DNA of 64,000 bases from Longimicrobiales bacterium (GTDB lineage: Bacteria; Gemmatimonadota; Gemmatimonadetes; Longimicrobiales; Gaopeijiaceae), in NCBI GenBank assembly GCA_958296005.1, contig CATQHQ010000002.1, forward strand, positions 468,501 to 532,500. Direction: 5' to 3'. The notes under the pieces are model-generated. The model was given only the letters and a program-made list of their open reading frames with translations. It searched no databases and had not been told where the DNA came from. Both the position numbers and the translations under genes were made by a program. Numbering within the stretch: the first letter of the stretch is position 1; the number at the start of each line of letters is the position of its first letter. This document shows positions 9,346 through 17,444 of the stretch, piece by piece.

Positions 9346-10152
9346 ATGAACTGCACCGGAAACCGCGAGACGCGGCGAGGACGACTCGCTAGGTTCACAA
9401 TACCGGCCCCGGCCCTTGCGGTTGGATTGGCGTCGACCTTGGCGAGCGCGCCGGAACTCGCCGCCCAGACCGGCCGTGGCTTCCTGCTGGGCACGCCGGT
9501 GGCGTCGCTGACGGTCAGGGCGGGGTACAGCCTGCCCCGCGCCGGCGGAGGCAACGGTCAGCAGAGCCTGTGGGACTTCACCAGGGAGGAGCTCACGGTG
9601 GAGACGAGCGACTTCGGGGGCCTGCACTTGGCCGGGGATCTAGGGGTGCGCGTCGGGAGCCGGCTGGATGCGGTCTTGGGCGTCGGGTTCTCCCGCGCCA
9701 AAACCGAGTCCGAGTTCCGCGACTGGGTGGGCGAGGACGACCTCCCCATCTCCCAGAACACCGAGTTCAAGACTGTTCCTGTGACCGTGGGCGCAAGGGC
9801 GTACCTGTGGAAACGGGGGCGCTCCGTGGGTCAGTTCGCCTGGATACCGCGTAAGTGGAACGCCTACGCCGGATTGGCGGGAGGCGTGGTGTGGTACCGC
9901 TTCAGCCAGGTCGGCGAGTTCGTGGACTACGAGGACTCCGACATCTTCGAGGACCGCTTCGTTTCCGACGGACGGGCCCCGACTATACATTTCATGGGTG
10001 GCGTGGAAGTGAGCCTGGGGCCCCGGGTGGCCCTCGCGGGAGAGGCGCGCTACGGCCTTGCCAAGGCGCCTCTCGATGCCGACTTCGTGGGGTTTCCCGA
10101 TCTGGACTTGGCGGGCTTCCAAGCGACAGCCGGCGTTGCGGTACGGTTCTGA
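9346..10152 (+). CDS. Outer-membrane beta-barrel protein (OmpA/OmpW-like size)
   Basis: The protein has 268 residues. The ATG at 9346 is preferred over an upstream start at 9202 because it has a GGAGG ribosome site 9 bases ahead and is followed by an export signal ending ASAPELAAQ. The mature part alternates polar and hydrophobic residues in short strands (LHLAGDLGVRVG, RLDAVLGVGFSRAK, VTVGARAYLWK, NAYAGLAGGVVWYRF, IHFMGGVEVSLG) and ends in the aromatic terminus ATAGVAVRF typical of Bam substrates. Function is unknown. It lies behind a sigma-54 promoter and probably forms an operon with the next gene. Confidence 0.75.
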   Translation: MNCTGNRETRRGRLARFTIPAPALAVGLASTLASAPELAAQTGRGFLLGTPVASLTVRAGYSLPRAGGGNGQQSLWDFTREELTVETSDFGGLHLAGDLGVRVGSRLDAVLGVGFSRAKTESEFRDWVGEDDLPISQNTEFKTVPVTVGARAYLWKRGRSVGQFAWIPRKWNAYAGLAGGVVWYRFSQVGEFVDYEDSDIFEDRFVSDGRAPTIHFMGGVEVSLGPRVALAGEARYGLAKAPLDADFVGFPDLDLAGFQATAGVAVRF

Positions 10153-10181
10153 TCCCGGCTCCAGCCGAAAGGAGAACGACG

Positions 10182-11345
10182 ATGAAGACGACAACGAGAG
10201 TGCTGACGGCCCTGTTCGTCGCTGCTGCGATCCTTGCCTCTCCGGCGGGACGCGGGGCGGATGCCCAAGACGCCGGCGTCCTTCAGCCCTACCTGGGGTG
10301 CTGGGAGCCTCTGGGCACGGCCCCCGCCGAAGGCGTGCTGTGCTTCGCCGCCGTCGACGGCCAAGTCGAGATGCTGACGGTCGTGGACGGTGCCGTCGAG
10401 TACCGGGAACCGTTCCGTGTGGACGGCAGGGAGCGCCCCGTGGAGCAGGACGGGTGCCGCGGGACCGAGTCGGCTCGGGCGTCGGAGGACGGGCAGCGCC
10501 TCTACACCGCTTCCAGCTTCGCCTGCGAGGGCGAGGCCCCGCGGCGCAGCACCGGGATCATTTCCATGCCCGTGCCCGACGCGTGGGTGGACGTGCGCGC
10601 GATGGACGCGAACGGCGGGACCACGGCTTGGTCCCGATGGTACCAGCGCGCCGAGGAAGATGCGCTGGCCGAGCTTGGGGTCCGTGCCGGCGCACGTCCC
10701 TTCGCCGGAGGAGGGGCCACGGCACGCGCCACCGCGCCGGTCGGCGTGGACGACGTAATCGACGCCGTGCTCAACGTCGACGCCAAGGCGGTTGAGGCGT
10801 GGGTAGCCGAGCTGGGCCAGGAGTTTCGAGGATTGAGTGCCGACGACCTTATTCGAATGGCCGACGCTGGGGTCCCCGAAGAAGTCGTGGACGTGGTGGT
10901 GGCGGTGTCGTTCCCCGAGCGCTTTGCCCTGAACGGCGGCCGCGCTGCGGGCCGCGAGGAAGCCGAGGGGGAGGGAGCGCGCCGTGCGGGACGCCCCATC
11001 TGGCTGGCCCCGATGGGCTATTACGACCCGTACTACGGCGGCTACTACTCCCGCTACGGCGGGTACGGATACGGATACGGCCGATACGGAGGGTGGCCGA
11101 CGTGGGGTGGCGGCTACGGTTACAGACCCGTCGTGGTGCAGGTGAATCGACGGGTCCCGGACTCCGGCGGCCGGGTGATCGCCGGCAAGGGGTACCGGCG
11201 AGGCGGATCCGACGCCATCACCTCGTCCCGCTTCCCTCCGAACACGGGCCGCTCCACGATCGGCAGCAGCGGAGGCAGCCGCAGTTCGCCGCCGCCCGCC
11301 CGCAGCGGCAGCACCGGCCGGAAGGCCAAGAGACGGGGGAAGTGA
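10182..11345 (+). CDS. Secreted protein with Gly/Tyr-rich region, unknown function
   Basis: The protein has 387 residues with an AAGGAG ribosome site and a signal peptide ending GRGADAQ. The first ~150 residues form a folded-looking region with several cysteines (LGCWEPLG, GVLCFAAV, QDGCRGTE, SFACEGE). A middle helical part contains DDVIDAVLNVDAKAVEAW and LSADDLIRMADAGVPEEVVDVVV. A low-complexity Gly/Tyr stretch (YYDPYYGGYYSRYGG...) follows, and the tail is basic and Ser/Arg rich. Such tails are common in surface-exposed envelope proteins. It is 29 bases downstream of the barrel gene, so co-transcription from the sigma-54 promoter is likely. No family was recognised. Confidence 0.7.
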   Translation: MKTTTRVLTALFVAAAILASPAGRGADAQDAGVLQPYLGCWEPLGTAPAEGVLCFAAVDGQVEMLTVVDGAVEYREPFRVDGRERPVEQDGCRGTESARASEDGQRLYTASSFACEGEAPRRSTGIISMPVPDAWVDVRAMDANGGTTAWSRWYQRAEEDALAELGVRAGARPFAGGGATARATAPVGVDDVIDAVLNVDAKAVEAWVAELGQEFRGLSADDLIRMADAGVPEEVVDVVVAVSFPERFALNGGRAAGREEAEGEGARRAGRPIWLAPMGYYDPYYGGYYSRYGGYGYGYGRYGGWPTWGGGYGYRPVVVQVNRRVPDSGGRVIAGKGYRRGGSDAITSSRFPPNTGRSTIGSSGGSRSSPPPARSGSTGRKAKRRGK

Positions 11346-11376
11346 CCTTGGCGCCGGGAGCCGACGTCCCGGCACC

Positions 11377-12099
11377 GTGACCACCGTCCTTCAGCTTGAG
11401 CCCGCGGGCGGCCTCTCCGCCGCCCTGGCTTCGAGTCCTCTCCTGGCCCTCGCCGTGCTCTTCGGCGCCGGAGTGCTGACGAGCCTCACGCCGTGCGTCT
11501 ATCCCATGATCCCGATCACCGCGTCGGTGATCTCGGGCACTGCCCAGAAAGGCCGTCCATGGCGCACGGCAGGGCTCACCGCCACCTACGCCACGGGCAT
11601 GGCCCTGCTCTACGCGCTTCTGGGCACCGTGGCCGGGCTCACCGGAACCTTGTTCGGCACGGTGAGCGCCAGCCCGTGGGCGCTCTTCGCCATCGGCAAC
11701 CTCCTGCTGGTGTTCGCGCTGGCGATGCTCGGCGTGCTGCCGGTGCCCGTGCCGAAGCGGTTGCTGGAGTGGGCCGCCAACAGGGAAGGGGGGTCCTACG
11801 GGGCGGTCTTCGTGCTGGGCGCCACGTCGGGAGTCGTGGCCGCGCCCTGCGGCGCCCCAGCGTTCGGAGCGGTGCTGGCGTGGGTTGCCGCCACCGGGGC
11901 CGGGCTCATGGGGTTCGCCTATCTCTTCGTGTTCTCGCTGGGCATGACGGCGTTGCTGGTGGCGGTCGGCCTCTTCTCGGGAGCGGCGGCCGCGCTGCCG
12001 CGCTCCGGCAAGTGGATGGTGGCGGTAAAGCGGGTCGCGGCGGTGATCATGCTGGGCGTCGCGGAGTACTACTTCATTCAGGCCGGCTTCAACCTGTGA
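11377..12099 (+). CDS. DsbD/CcdA-type transmembrane thiol-disulfide transporter
   Basis: The protein has 240 residues, GTG start, and about six to seven membrane helices. The first reactive cysteine sits in SLTPCVYPMIPIT, the hallmark of the DsbD transmembrane domain, and the partner in SGVVAAPCGAP. It lacks the periplasmic alpha and gamma domains of full DsbD, so it is a CcdA-sized core. The family passes electrons from cytoplasmic thioredoxin across the membrane. The TlpA-like gene 10 bases downstream is the natural periplasmic acceptor, and the two probably form one transcription unit. Confidence 0.88.
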   Translation: MTTVLQLEPAGGLSAALASSPLLALAVLFGAGVLTSLTPCVYPMIPITASVISGTAQKGRPWRTAGLTATYATGMALLYALLGTVAGLTGTLFGTVSASPWALFAIGNLLLVFALAMLGVLPVPVPKRLLEWAANREGGSYGAVFVLGATSGVVAAPCGAPAFGAVLAWVAATGAGLMGFAYLFVFSLGMTALLVAVGLFSGAAAALPRSGKWMVAVKRVAAVIMLGVAEYYFIQAGFNL

Positions 12100-12109
12100 G
12101 GTTCCATCA

Positions 12110-12709
12110 GTGAGCAGAACGAGCTCCCTTGCCGCGAACGCCACCGCAGCGCTGACCATCGGTGCCCTGACCACCGTCCTGTCGTTCGCGCCCGCATCTC
12201 CGTCAGCCGCCCAGAACGGAATCGCCCTCCCCGTCGGCACCCGCGCGCCCGACGCCACGGTCGAGGACCTGGAAGGCAACGCCGTCTCCCTCTTGGAGGT
12301 GGCAGGCGTAACCGGCGGCCGTCCGGCGTTGATCGAGTTTTGGGCCTCCTGGTGCGAGCAGTGCGAGGCGCTGCAGCCCAAGCTGGACGAAATCCGCGAT
12401 CGGTACGTGGGAGAGGTCGGCGTGGTGGCGGTGGCGGTGGCGGTGGCCCAGTCCCGGCGCCGGGTGCGTCGGCACGTGGAGCAGCACTCGCCCGGGTACG
12501 CCTACGTATACGACGCTTCGGGCGAAGCGGTGCGGGCGTACCAAGCCCTCACGACGTCGATCGTCGTGCTGGTGGACGGCGAAGGTCGAGTGGCGTACGC
12601 GGGGACTGGTCCCGACCAGGACTTGGCCGGCGCCGTGGAAGCGATGCTGGCGCCGGGCGCTTCCCCGGCGACCGCGACGACCAAAGAGGGGAGGCCCCCC
12701 TCGACCTAA
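12110..12709 (+). CDS. TlpA-like periplasmic thioredoxin
   Basis: The protein has 199 residues, GTG start, and an export signal ending SPSAAQ. The thioredoxin fold carries the redox motif WASWCEQC and a later cis-Pro region that is diverged (QALTTSIVVLVDGEGRV). An in-frame hexanucleotide repeat (ggtggc, about four copies near 12423-12448) produces VAVAVAVA. It lies directly behind the DsbD-like gene and its stop overlaps that of the convergent peroxiredoxin gene. It probably carries reducing equivalents to periplasmic targets. Confidence 0.85.
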   Translation: MSRTSSLAANATAALTIGALTTVLSFAPASPSAAQNGIALPVGTRAPDATVEDLEGNAVSLLEVAGVTGGRPALIEFWASWCEQCEALQPKLDEIRDRYVGEVGVVAVAVAVAQSRRRVRRHVEQHSPGYAYVYDASGEAVRAYQALTTSIVVLVDGEGRVAYAGTGPDQDLAGAVEAMLAPGASPATATTKEGRPPST

Positions 12710-13284
12710 GAAGCGGAGGTTGCGTCTATCGCCGCCGCCAGCTCCTCGTAGGCGGCCGGGTCCACCTGATTGAACTGGGGGATCACCTTCGCGACCCGCC
12801 CGTCGGGTCCCACGACGATCACCGCGCGGCTGTCCACCATCCCGTTGTCCCGAAGCCCCCCGCCGAACGCCTCGTAGGACGCCCCGTTGTTTTCGGCGTC
12901 GCTTCCGAAGAGGAAGGGGAAGTCCTCGTCCTTCAGCCAGGAGGCCAGCTCCTCCGGCGAGTCGTTGGAGACGCCCAGCAGCACGACGTTCCGGCCCTCG
13001 TTGAACAGCTCTGCGTACTGATCACGGTACGCTCTCATTTGGACCGTTCAGCCACGCGTCCTTACACGAAAGAAGAACGCCAGGACCACCGTCTTCCCCC
13101 GGTAGTCGCTGAGCCGGATCTTGTCCCGCAGGACACCGTGGCGGGTCGCGCCCGTCATCTCGATCTCGGGCGCCATCGCGCCCACCTCGACGAGGCCCAT
13201 GCCCGCCTCCTGCGCCTTCGCGCCGTCCGGCGACGCCGCAACCGTCGTGGCGAGCGCCAAGGCAACCAGCATCGATCTACGCAT
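12706..13284 (-). CDS. Secreted peroxiredoxin with in-frame UGA at the peroxidatic position (probable selenoprotein)
   Basis: Two ORFs, 13284-13048 and 13038-12706, lie in the same frame and are separated only by a TGA at 13050-13048. Reading through gives 192 residues: an export signal (MRRSMLVALALATTVAAS...), the AhpC/TSA start VGAMAPEIEM, strand TVVLAFFF, then RTRG-U-TVQMRAYRDQY at the site where peroxiredoxins have TxxC. The rest is a complete thioredoxin fold (NVVLLGVSND, FPFLFGSD, VIVVGPDGRV, VDPAAYEEL). The UGA is thus exactly the catalytic residue (79), and a SECIS-like hairpin follows. Other genes here stop on TGA, so UGA is not generally reassigned. The ribosome site is GGAG. The creatininase-like gene 23 bases upstream probably shares its operon. 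The alternative is a recent Cys-to-stop mutation. Confidence 0.82.
13013..13050 (-). promoter_or_regulatory. SECIS-like stem-loop following the UGA codon
   Basis: On the minus strand the UGA (13050-13048) is followed by 15 nt, then GCGTAC, an 8-nt loop CGTGATCA, and the perfect complement GTACGC (13018-13013). The loop begins 21 nt after the UGA and has a G at its second position. This fits the bacterial SECIS model as I recall it: short stem, small loop with G in the first two positions, loop about 16-37 nt from UGA. An alternative pairing ACGGT/ACCGT also exists right after the UGA. Confidence 0.65.
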
Positions 13285-13307
13285 CTCTTGTCTCCTCTCC
13301 TTGGTTT

Positions 13308-14234
13308 CTACTTCGACCCTGCGACGGCGGCCCGGATCGCCTCGACCGTCTGGTCCACCCGGAACCCCAGCAGCTTCGTGCCCGTCTCAATCGTCCGTTC
13401 CTTGTCGGCGATGCTGACGCCGTTGATCGACGCCCTCCCCGCCGCCACCCGCTGGGCGTGGCGCACCATCTTCGGGTCCTCCACCATCATGATCGACGTG
13501 ATCACGAAGTCGTCGTGGAAGCCGTCGTTGGCGGTCTCCTCGATGCCCAGCTCCTCGTTCATCCAGGCGCTGACCTCGCCGTAGCGGTAGAACTCGGGGA
13601 CGAAGTGGGCCCGACCTTCGCCGCCCCAGCGCTCGTTCAGCGTCGCCGCCACCGCCTCCATTCCCCGCTGGTTGCCGCCGCTGTCGCCGATGAAGGCGAC
13701 GTCGGCGAAGCCGTGGGCGCGGAGGCTGCTGGCCACGTCGTCCAGCACGGCCCGGAACGTCTCCTCTTGCAGGCTGATCGTGCCCGGATAGCGCATGTGG
13801 CCCGTTTTCTCGGGCTCGATCGCTCCCTCGGGCACCAGCTTCAGGACTGGGGCGCAGAGCGCGTTCCCCAGCTTCCTCGCGATCCCTTCGCACGCGCCCG
13901 CCAGTACGTAGTTGTGCTTGCCCGTCGCCAGGTACGGCCCGTTCTGCTCGATCCCGCCGGTGGAGATGATCGCCGTGGTCTTCCCGGCCCGAAGGGCGTC
14001 GCGGACCTCCATCCACGTCATCTCCTCGATCCACACCGTGTTGAGCGCCTCGATCGGCCGCTCCATCGCCATGTCGGCCTGGAACGCCGCCTCCATCTGG
14101 GCGGCGCGAGCGGCGCGCTGCTCGGGGGTCATGGCGCGGGCGCCCTGCTGAGCCAGCCCAACCGCCGCCGCCGGCGCCACGACAAGCGCAAGCGCGGAAG
14201 CCGTCGCCACCGTGAACCAACGTCCGTTCTTCAT
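13308..14234 (-). CDS. Secreted creatininase-family amidohydrolase
   Basis: The protein has 308 residues from the ATG at 14234, which has a GAGAGGA ribosome site and begins the signal peptide MKNGRWFTVATASALALVV. Creatininase-family features are visible: STGGIEQNGPYLATGKHN (metal-ligand Glu and His), EKTGHMRYPGTISL, FIGDSGGNQRG and a late DGFHDDF. The family contains creatininases, FAPy deformylases and mycofactocin peptidases, so the substrate cannot be named. The signal peptide makes it periplasmic or secreted. It lies just upstream of the peroxiredoxin gene on the same strand. Confidence 0.83.
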   Translation of the reverse strand: MKNGRWFTVATASALALVVAPAAAVGLAQQGARAMTPEQRAARAAQMEAAFQADMAMERPIEALNTVWIEEMTWMEVRDALRAGKTTAIISTGGIEQNGPYLATGKHNYVLAGACEGIARKLGNALCAPVLKLVPEGAIEPEKTGHMRYPGTISLQEETFRAVLDDVASSLRAHGFADVAFIGDSGGNQRGMEAVAATLNERWGGEGRAHFVPEFYRYGEVSAWMNEELGIEETANDGFHDDFVITSIMMVEDPKMVRHAQRVAAGRASINGVSIADKERTIETGTKLLGFRVDQTVEAIRAAVAGSK

Positions 14235-14362
14235 CGCGAGTCCTCTCCTCAATCTCTGGTTCTAACTGTCCCTGATTGTAGCGCGGACGGAGCTTCCGGG
14301 CGAACATGGGGCGAACGCCGGTTCGTCCGCCGTGCGCGCATCCCCGCAACCCGAATGCCGTC

Positions 14363-15355
14363 ATGAGACCCGAGTCCTCCGCCGTCAGATCCTTCCTGAC
14401 CGTCGTCGCCGCCACGTGCGCGGCGTCCCTTGCCAGCGTGGCCTGCGGGCCGCGCTCGGGCGACGCCGATCCCAGCGAGTCTGCACCCGAACCCGAGTCG
14501 ATCCGCACCGCCGACCCCTTCGCTCGGGGCTACGCCGTGGACGACTTCCCCCGGGTCCAGGAGCTCGCGCCGGGGGTCTACGCCTACGAGCAGCTCCGCT
14601 CCGCCGGAGACGAGCTCTTCACCACCGTCAGCATGTTCGTGGTGACCGACGAGGGCGTCCTCGTCGCCGACGGACAGGGGAGCCCGGAGGAAACCCGTCG
14701 GCTGGTGGAGACGATCGGCGGCATCACCGACCAGCCCGTGACCCACGTGGTGGTTTGCTCCGACCACGGCGACCACACCGCGGGCAACAGCGAGTTTCCG
14801 GCCGACGCCCGCTTCTACGCCCACCCGACGTCTCGAGCTGCGCTGGAGAGTGCGGCAGGCGTGGTACCCGAGGAGATCGTGGAGACGAGTCGGTCGCTGA
14901 CGTTGGGCGGCACCGAAGTGCGCATCCTCTTCCTAGGCCGGGCTCACACGGGCGGCGACCTGGTCGTGCACCTGCCCAAGGAGAAGATCCTGTTCATGAG
15001 CGAGGCGTACCTCCACAGGGTCTTCCCGGCGATGCGGTCGGCGTTCCCGTCGGAGTGGATCGCCATGATCGAGGCGGCCCAGGCGATCGACGCGGACGTG
15101 TACGTGCCCGGCCACGGGTTCGTGGACTCGCCCGCCGTGCTGAAGGCGGAGCTGGAGGTGTTCCGCCAAGCGGTCGCCCAGGTCGTGGCCGAGGCGACGC
15201 GACTGCACGCGGCCGGGCTGACGCTGGAGGAAGCGGTGGAGCAGGCGGAGTTCGGCGAACTGGAAACGTGGTCGCTGCGCTCCAGCCAAGCGCCCCGAGC
15301 GATCGGGCGCGTCTACATGGAACTCGATGGGGAGCTCCCGCCGCCGGGGCCGTAG
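14363..15355 (+). CDS. MBL-fold hydrolase, lipoprotein, altered first metal ligand
   Basis: The protein has 330 residues from the ATG at 14363, which begins a lipoprotein signal ending LASVAC; an in-frame start at 14306 is less suitable. The metallo-beta-lactamase motif reads CSDHGDHTAGN where HxHxDH is expected, so the first zinc-ligand His is replaced by Ser while the other His and the Asp are kept. Later ligands appear in GRAHTGGD and VPGHGF. Substrate unknown; related envelope MBL proteins act on esters, lactones or sulfur compounds. It diverges from the creatininase gene and precedes the PQQ enzyme by 110 bases. Confidence 0.82.
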   Translation: MRPESSAVRSFLTVVAATCAASLASVACGPRSGDADPSESAPEPESIRTADPFARGYAVDDFPRVQELAPGVYAYEQLRSAGDELFTTVSMFVVTDEGVLVADGQGSPEETRRLVETIGGITDQPVTHVVVCSDHGDHTAGNSEFPADARFYAHPTSRAALESAAGVVPEEIVETSRSLTLGGTEVRILFLGRAHTGGDLVVHLPKEKILFMSEAYLHRVFPAMRSAFPSEWIAMIEAAQAIDADVYVPGHGFVDSPAVLKAELEVFRQAVAQVVAEATRLHAAGLTLEEAVEQAEFGELETWSLRSSQAPRAIGRVYMELDGELPPPGP

Positions 15356-15465
15356 CCTTGGCGTACCGGGCTAGCCAGCCGGACGCCGGGATCGTAGAAT
15401 GCCCCGGTTGCGCTGCATTCAGCCACACCCCTAGCCAAAGTCCCGATCCGAGAGAAGAAACCGTG

Positions 15466-17436
15466 ATGCCGAACGCCGCCGTCGTGCCCCGCGCAGCCAA
15501 GCTCGCGCTCGCCTCCGTCGCCGTCCTCGCACTCGTCCTGCCAACTCCGACCCAGGCGCAAGAGGGCGAGTGGCGGTACTGGGGGAGCGACGCCGCCAGC
15601 ACGCGGTACTCGCCTCTGGACCAGATCGACGCGTCGAACTTCGGCGACCTGGAGGTCGCATGGATATGGCGGGGCGACAACTTCGGCCCCGAAGCGGATC
15701 CGCTGCTCCGCGCCACGCCGATCTACGTGGACGGCAAGCTCTACTCGGTGGCTGGCTCCCGTCGCACCGCGGTGGCGATCGACCCCGCCACCGGCGAGAC
15801 CCTCTGGACCTTCCGCGAACCGCACACCCAGCGCTGGGAAGACTCGATGCGGAAGAACTACGGCAAGGGCGTCGGCTACGCCGAGGTAGGCGGCAGAGGC
15901 GTGATCTACTTGGTTACGCCGGCGTTCTTCCTCCACGCCCTGGACCCGGAGACCGGCTACCCCGTCGAGTCCTTCGGCGACCACGGCGTCGTGGACCTGC
16001 TGGACAACTTGGGTCCCTGGCCCCACGACCGCGACAAGGGGCTCGACCCCAGCACAGGGTACATCACCAACTCGTCCCCGCCGATCGTCGTGAACGGCGT
16101 GGTGGTGGTGGGCAACTCCCACGAGCAGGGCTACTACCAGACGCGCCAGGAGAACGTCCCGGGCAACGTCATGGGCTACGACGCGGCCACAGGGAAGCAC
16201 CTCTGGACGTTCAACGTGATCCCGCAGGAAGGCGAGTACGGCAACGACACGTGGGAGAACGACGCCTGGCGGCGGACAGGCAACGTGTCGGCGTGGGCAC
16301 CTCTCTCGGCGGACCCTGAGCTGGGCTTGGTCTACGTGGTCACCGACCCGCCGACGATCGACTACTTCGGCGGATTCCACCCGGGCGACAACCTCTTCGC
16401 CACGAGCATCCTGGCGATTGACGCGAGCACCGGAGAGCGACGCTGGCACTTCCAGACGGTGCACCACGACGTGTGGAACTACGACAACCCGACGGCGCCC
16501 AACTTGGTGGACGTCACGGTGGACGGCCGGGAGGTCCCGGCGCTCGTCCAGGTCACCAAGCAGGGATGGGCATACGTCCTCAACCGAGCCACCGGCGAGC
16601 CGGTGTGGGACATTGAGGAACGCCCCGTCCCCCAGTCCGACGTGCCGGGCGAGCAGCTGTCGCCCACCCAGCCCTTCGTGACGCGCCCTGCGCCGTTCGA
16701 GATGCAGGGGATCACGGAAGACGATCTGATCGACTTCACGCCCGAGCTGCGTGCGATGGCGATGGAGATCGTCAAGGACTTCCGCCTGGGGCCGCTCTTC
16801 AATCCGCCCTCGAGGGAGAACGCTCCCGACGGCACGCAGGCGGCGATCCACTGTCCCGGCGCGAACGGGGGCGCCAACATCCCCGGCGGAGCAGCCGTGG
16901 ACCCGGAGACCGGCATCCTCTACGTCGCCTCCACGAAGGGGTGCAGCGCTCCCCGACTGGTTCCGGGAACCGACGTGGACCCGGACTCCAACGTGGACTG
17001 GGTGTCGGTGGGACCCGGGGGCGTCCGCGGCCCCGAGGGCCTGCCGATCTTCAAGCCTCCGTACTCGACGATCACCGCCATCGACCTGAACACCGGCGAC
17101 CACGTCTGGCGGATTCCCAACGGTGCCACCCCCGAGTCCGTCAAGAACCACCCGCGGCTCCAGGGCGTGGACGTGGGCAACACGGGAGCCCGATCCCACG
17201 CCACCAAGCTGGTGACCAAGACCTTGCTGATGTACGGCGAGGGCAGGGGCGCGGCACCGATCTTCCGGGCGGTGGACAAGGCGACGGGCAAGGAGCTGGC
17301 GTCGGTCGAGCTGCCGGGCGCCACGCTGACGGCGCCGATGACCTACATGCACGAAGGGGTCCAGTACGTGGTGACGGCGGTGGGAGGTCGGGGGATGGCA
17401 GGTGCGCTGGTGGCGCTGCGGCTGCCGGAGGAGTGA
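15466..17436 (+). CDS. PQQ-dependent dehydrogenase (quinoprotein glucose dehydrogenase-like), secreted
   Basis: The protein has 656 residues and an export signal ending PTPTQAQ. The mature part begins WRYWGSDAASTRYSPLDQI and shows repeated propeller-blade tryptophan motifs (ETLWTFREP, KHLWTFNVI, ERRWHFQTVHHDVWNYDNP, EPVWDIEERPVP, DHVWRIPNGA), the usual pattern of eight-bladed PQQ enzymes. HHDVWNYD and the final THYMHEGVQYVV-like segment match membrane-bound glucose dehydrogenase relatives. It lacks the N-terminal membrane helices of E. coli Gcd and no cytochrome c domain is visible. The alcohol or sugar substrate is unknown. The downstream cyclase gene overlaps or abuts its stop. Confidence 0.87.
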   Translation: MPNAAVVPRAAKLALASVAVLALVLPTPTQAQEGEWRYWGSDAASTRYSPLDQIDASNFGDLEVAWIWRGDNFGPEADPLLRATPIYVDGKLYSVAGSRRTAVAIDPATGETLWTFREPHTQRWEDSMRKNYGKGVGYAEVGGRGVIYLVTPAFFLHALDPETGYPVESFGDHGVVDLLDNLGPWPHDRDKGLDPSTGYITNSSPPIVVNGVVVVGNSHEQGYYQTRQENVPGNVMGYDAATGKHLWTFNVIPQEGEYGNDTWENDAWRRTGNVSAWAPLSADPELGLVYVVTDPPTIDYFGGFHPGDNLFATSILAIDASTGERRWHFQTVHHDVWNYDNPTAPNLVDVTVDGREVPALVQVTKQGWAYVLNRATGEPVWDIEERPVPQSDVPGEQLSPTQPFVTRPAPFEMQGITEDDLIDFTPELRAMAMEIVKDFRLGPLFNPPSRENAPDGTQAAIHCPGANGGANIPGGAAVDPETGILYVASTKGCSAPRLVPGTDVDPDSNVDWVSVGPGGVRGPEGLPIFKPPYSTITAIDLNTGDHVWRIPNGATPESVKNHPRLQGVDVGNTGARSHATKLVTKTLLMYGEGRGAAPIFRAVDKATGKELASVELPGATLTAPMTYMHEGVQYVVTAVGGRGMAGALVALRLPEE

Positions 17437-17444
17437 CGACCGCC

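Noticed and set aside
13048..13284. Separate 78-residue and 110-residue proteins in place of the peroxiredoxin
   Set aside because: The two lie in the same frame with three codons between the TGA and the second Met, and together form one complete peroxiredoxin fold.
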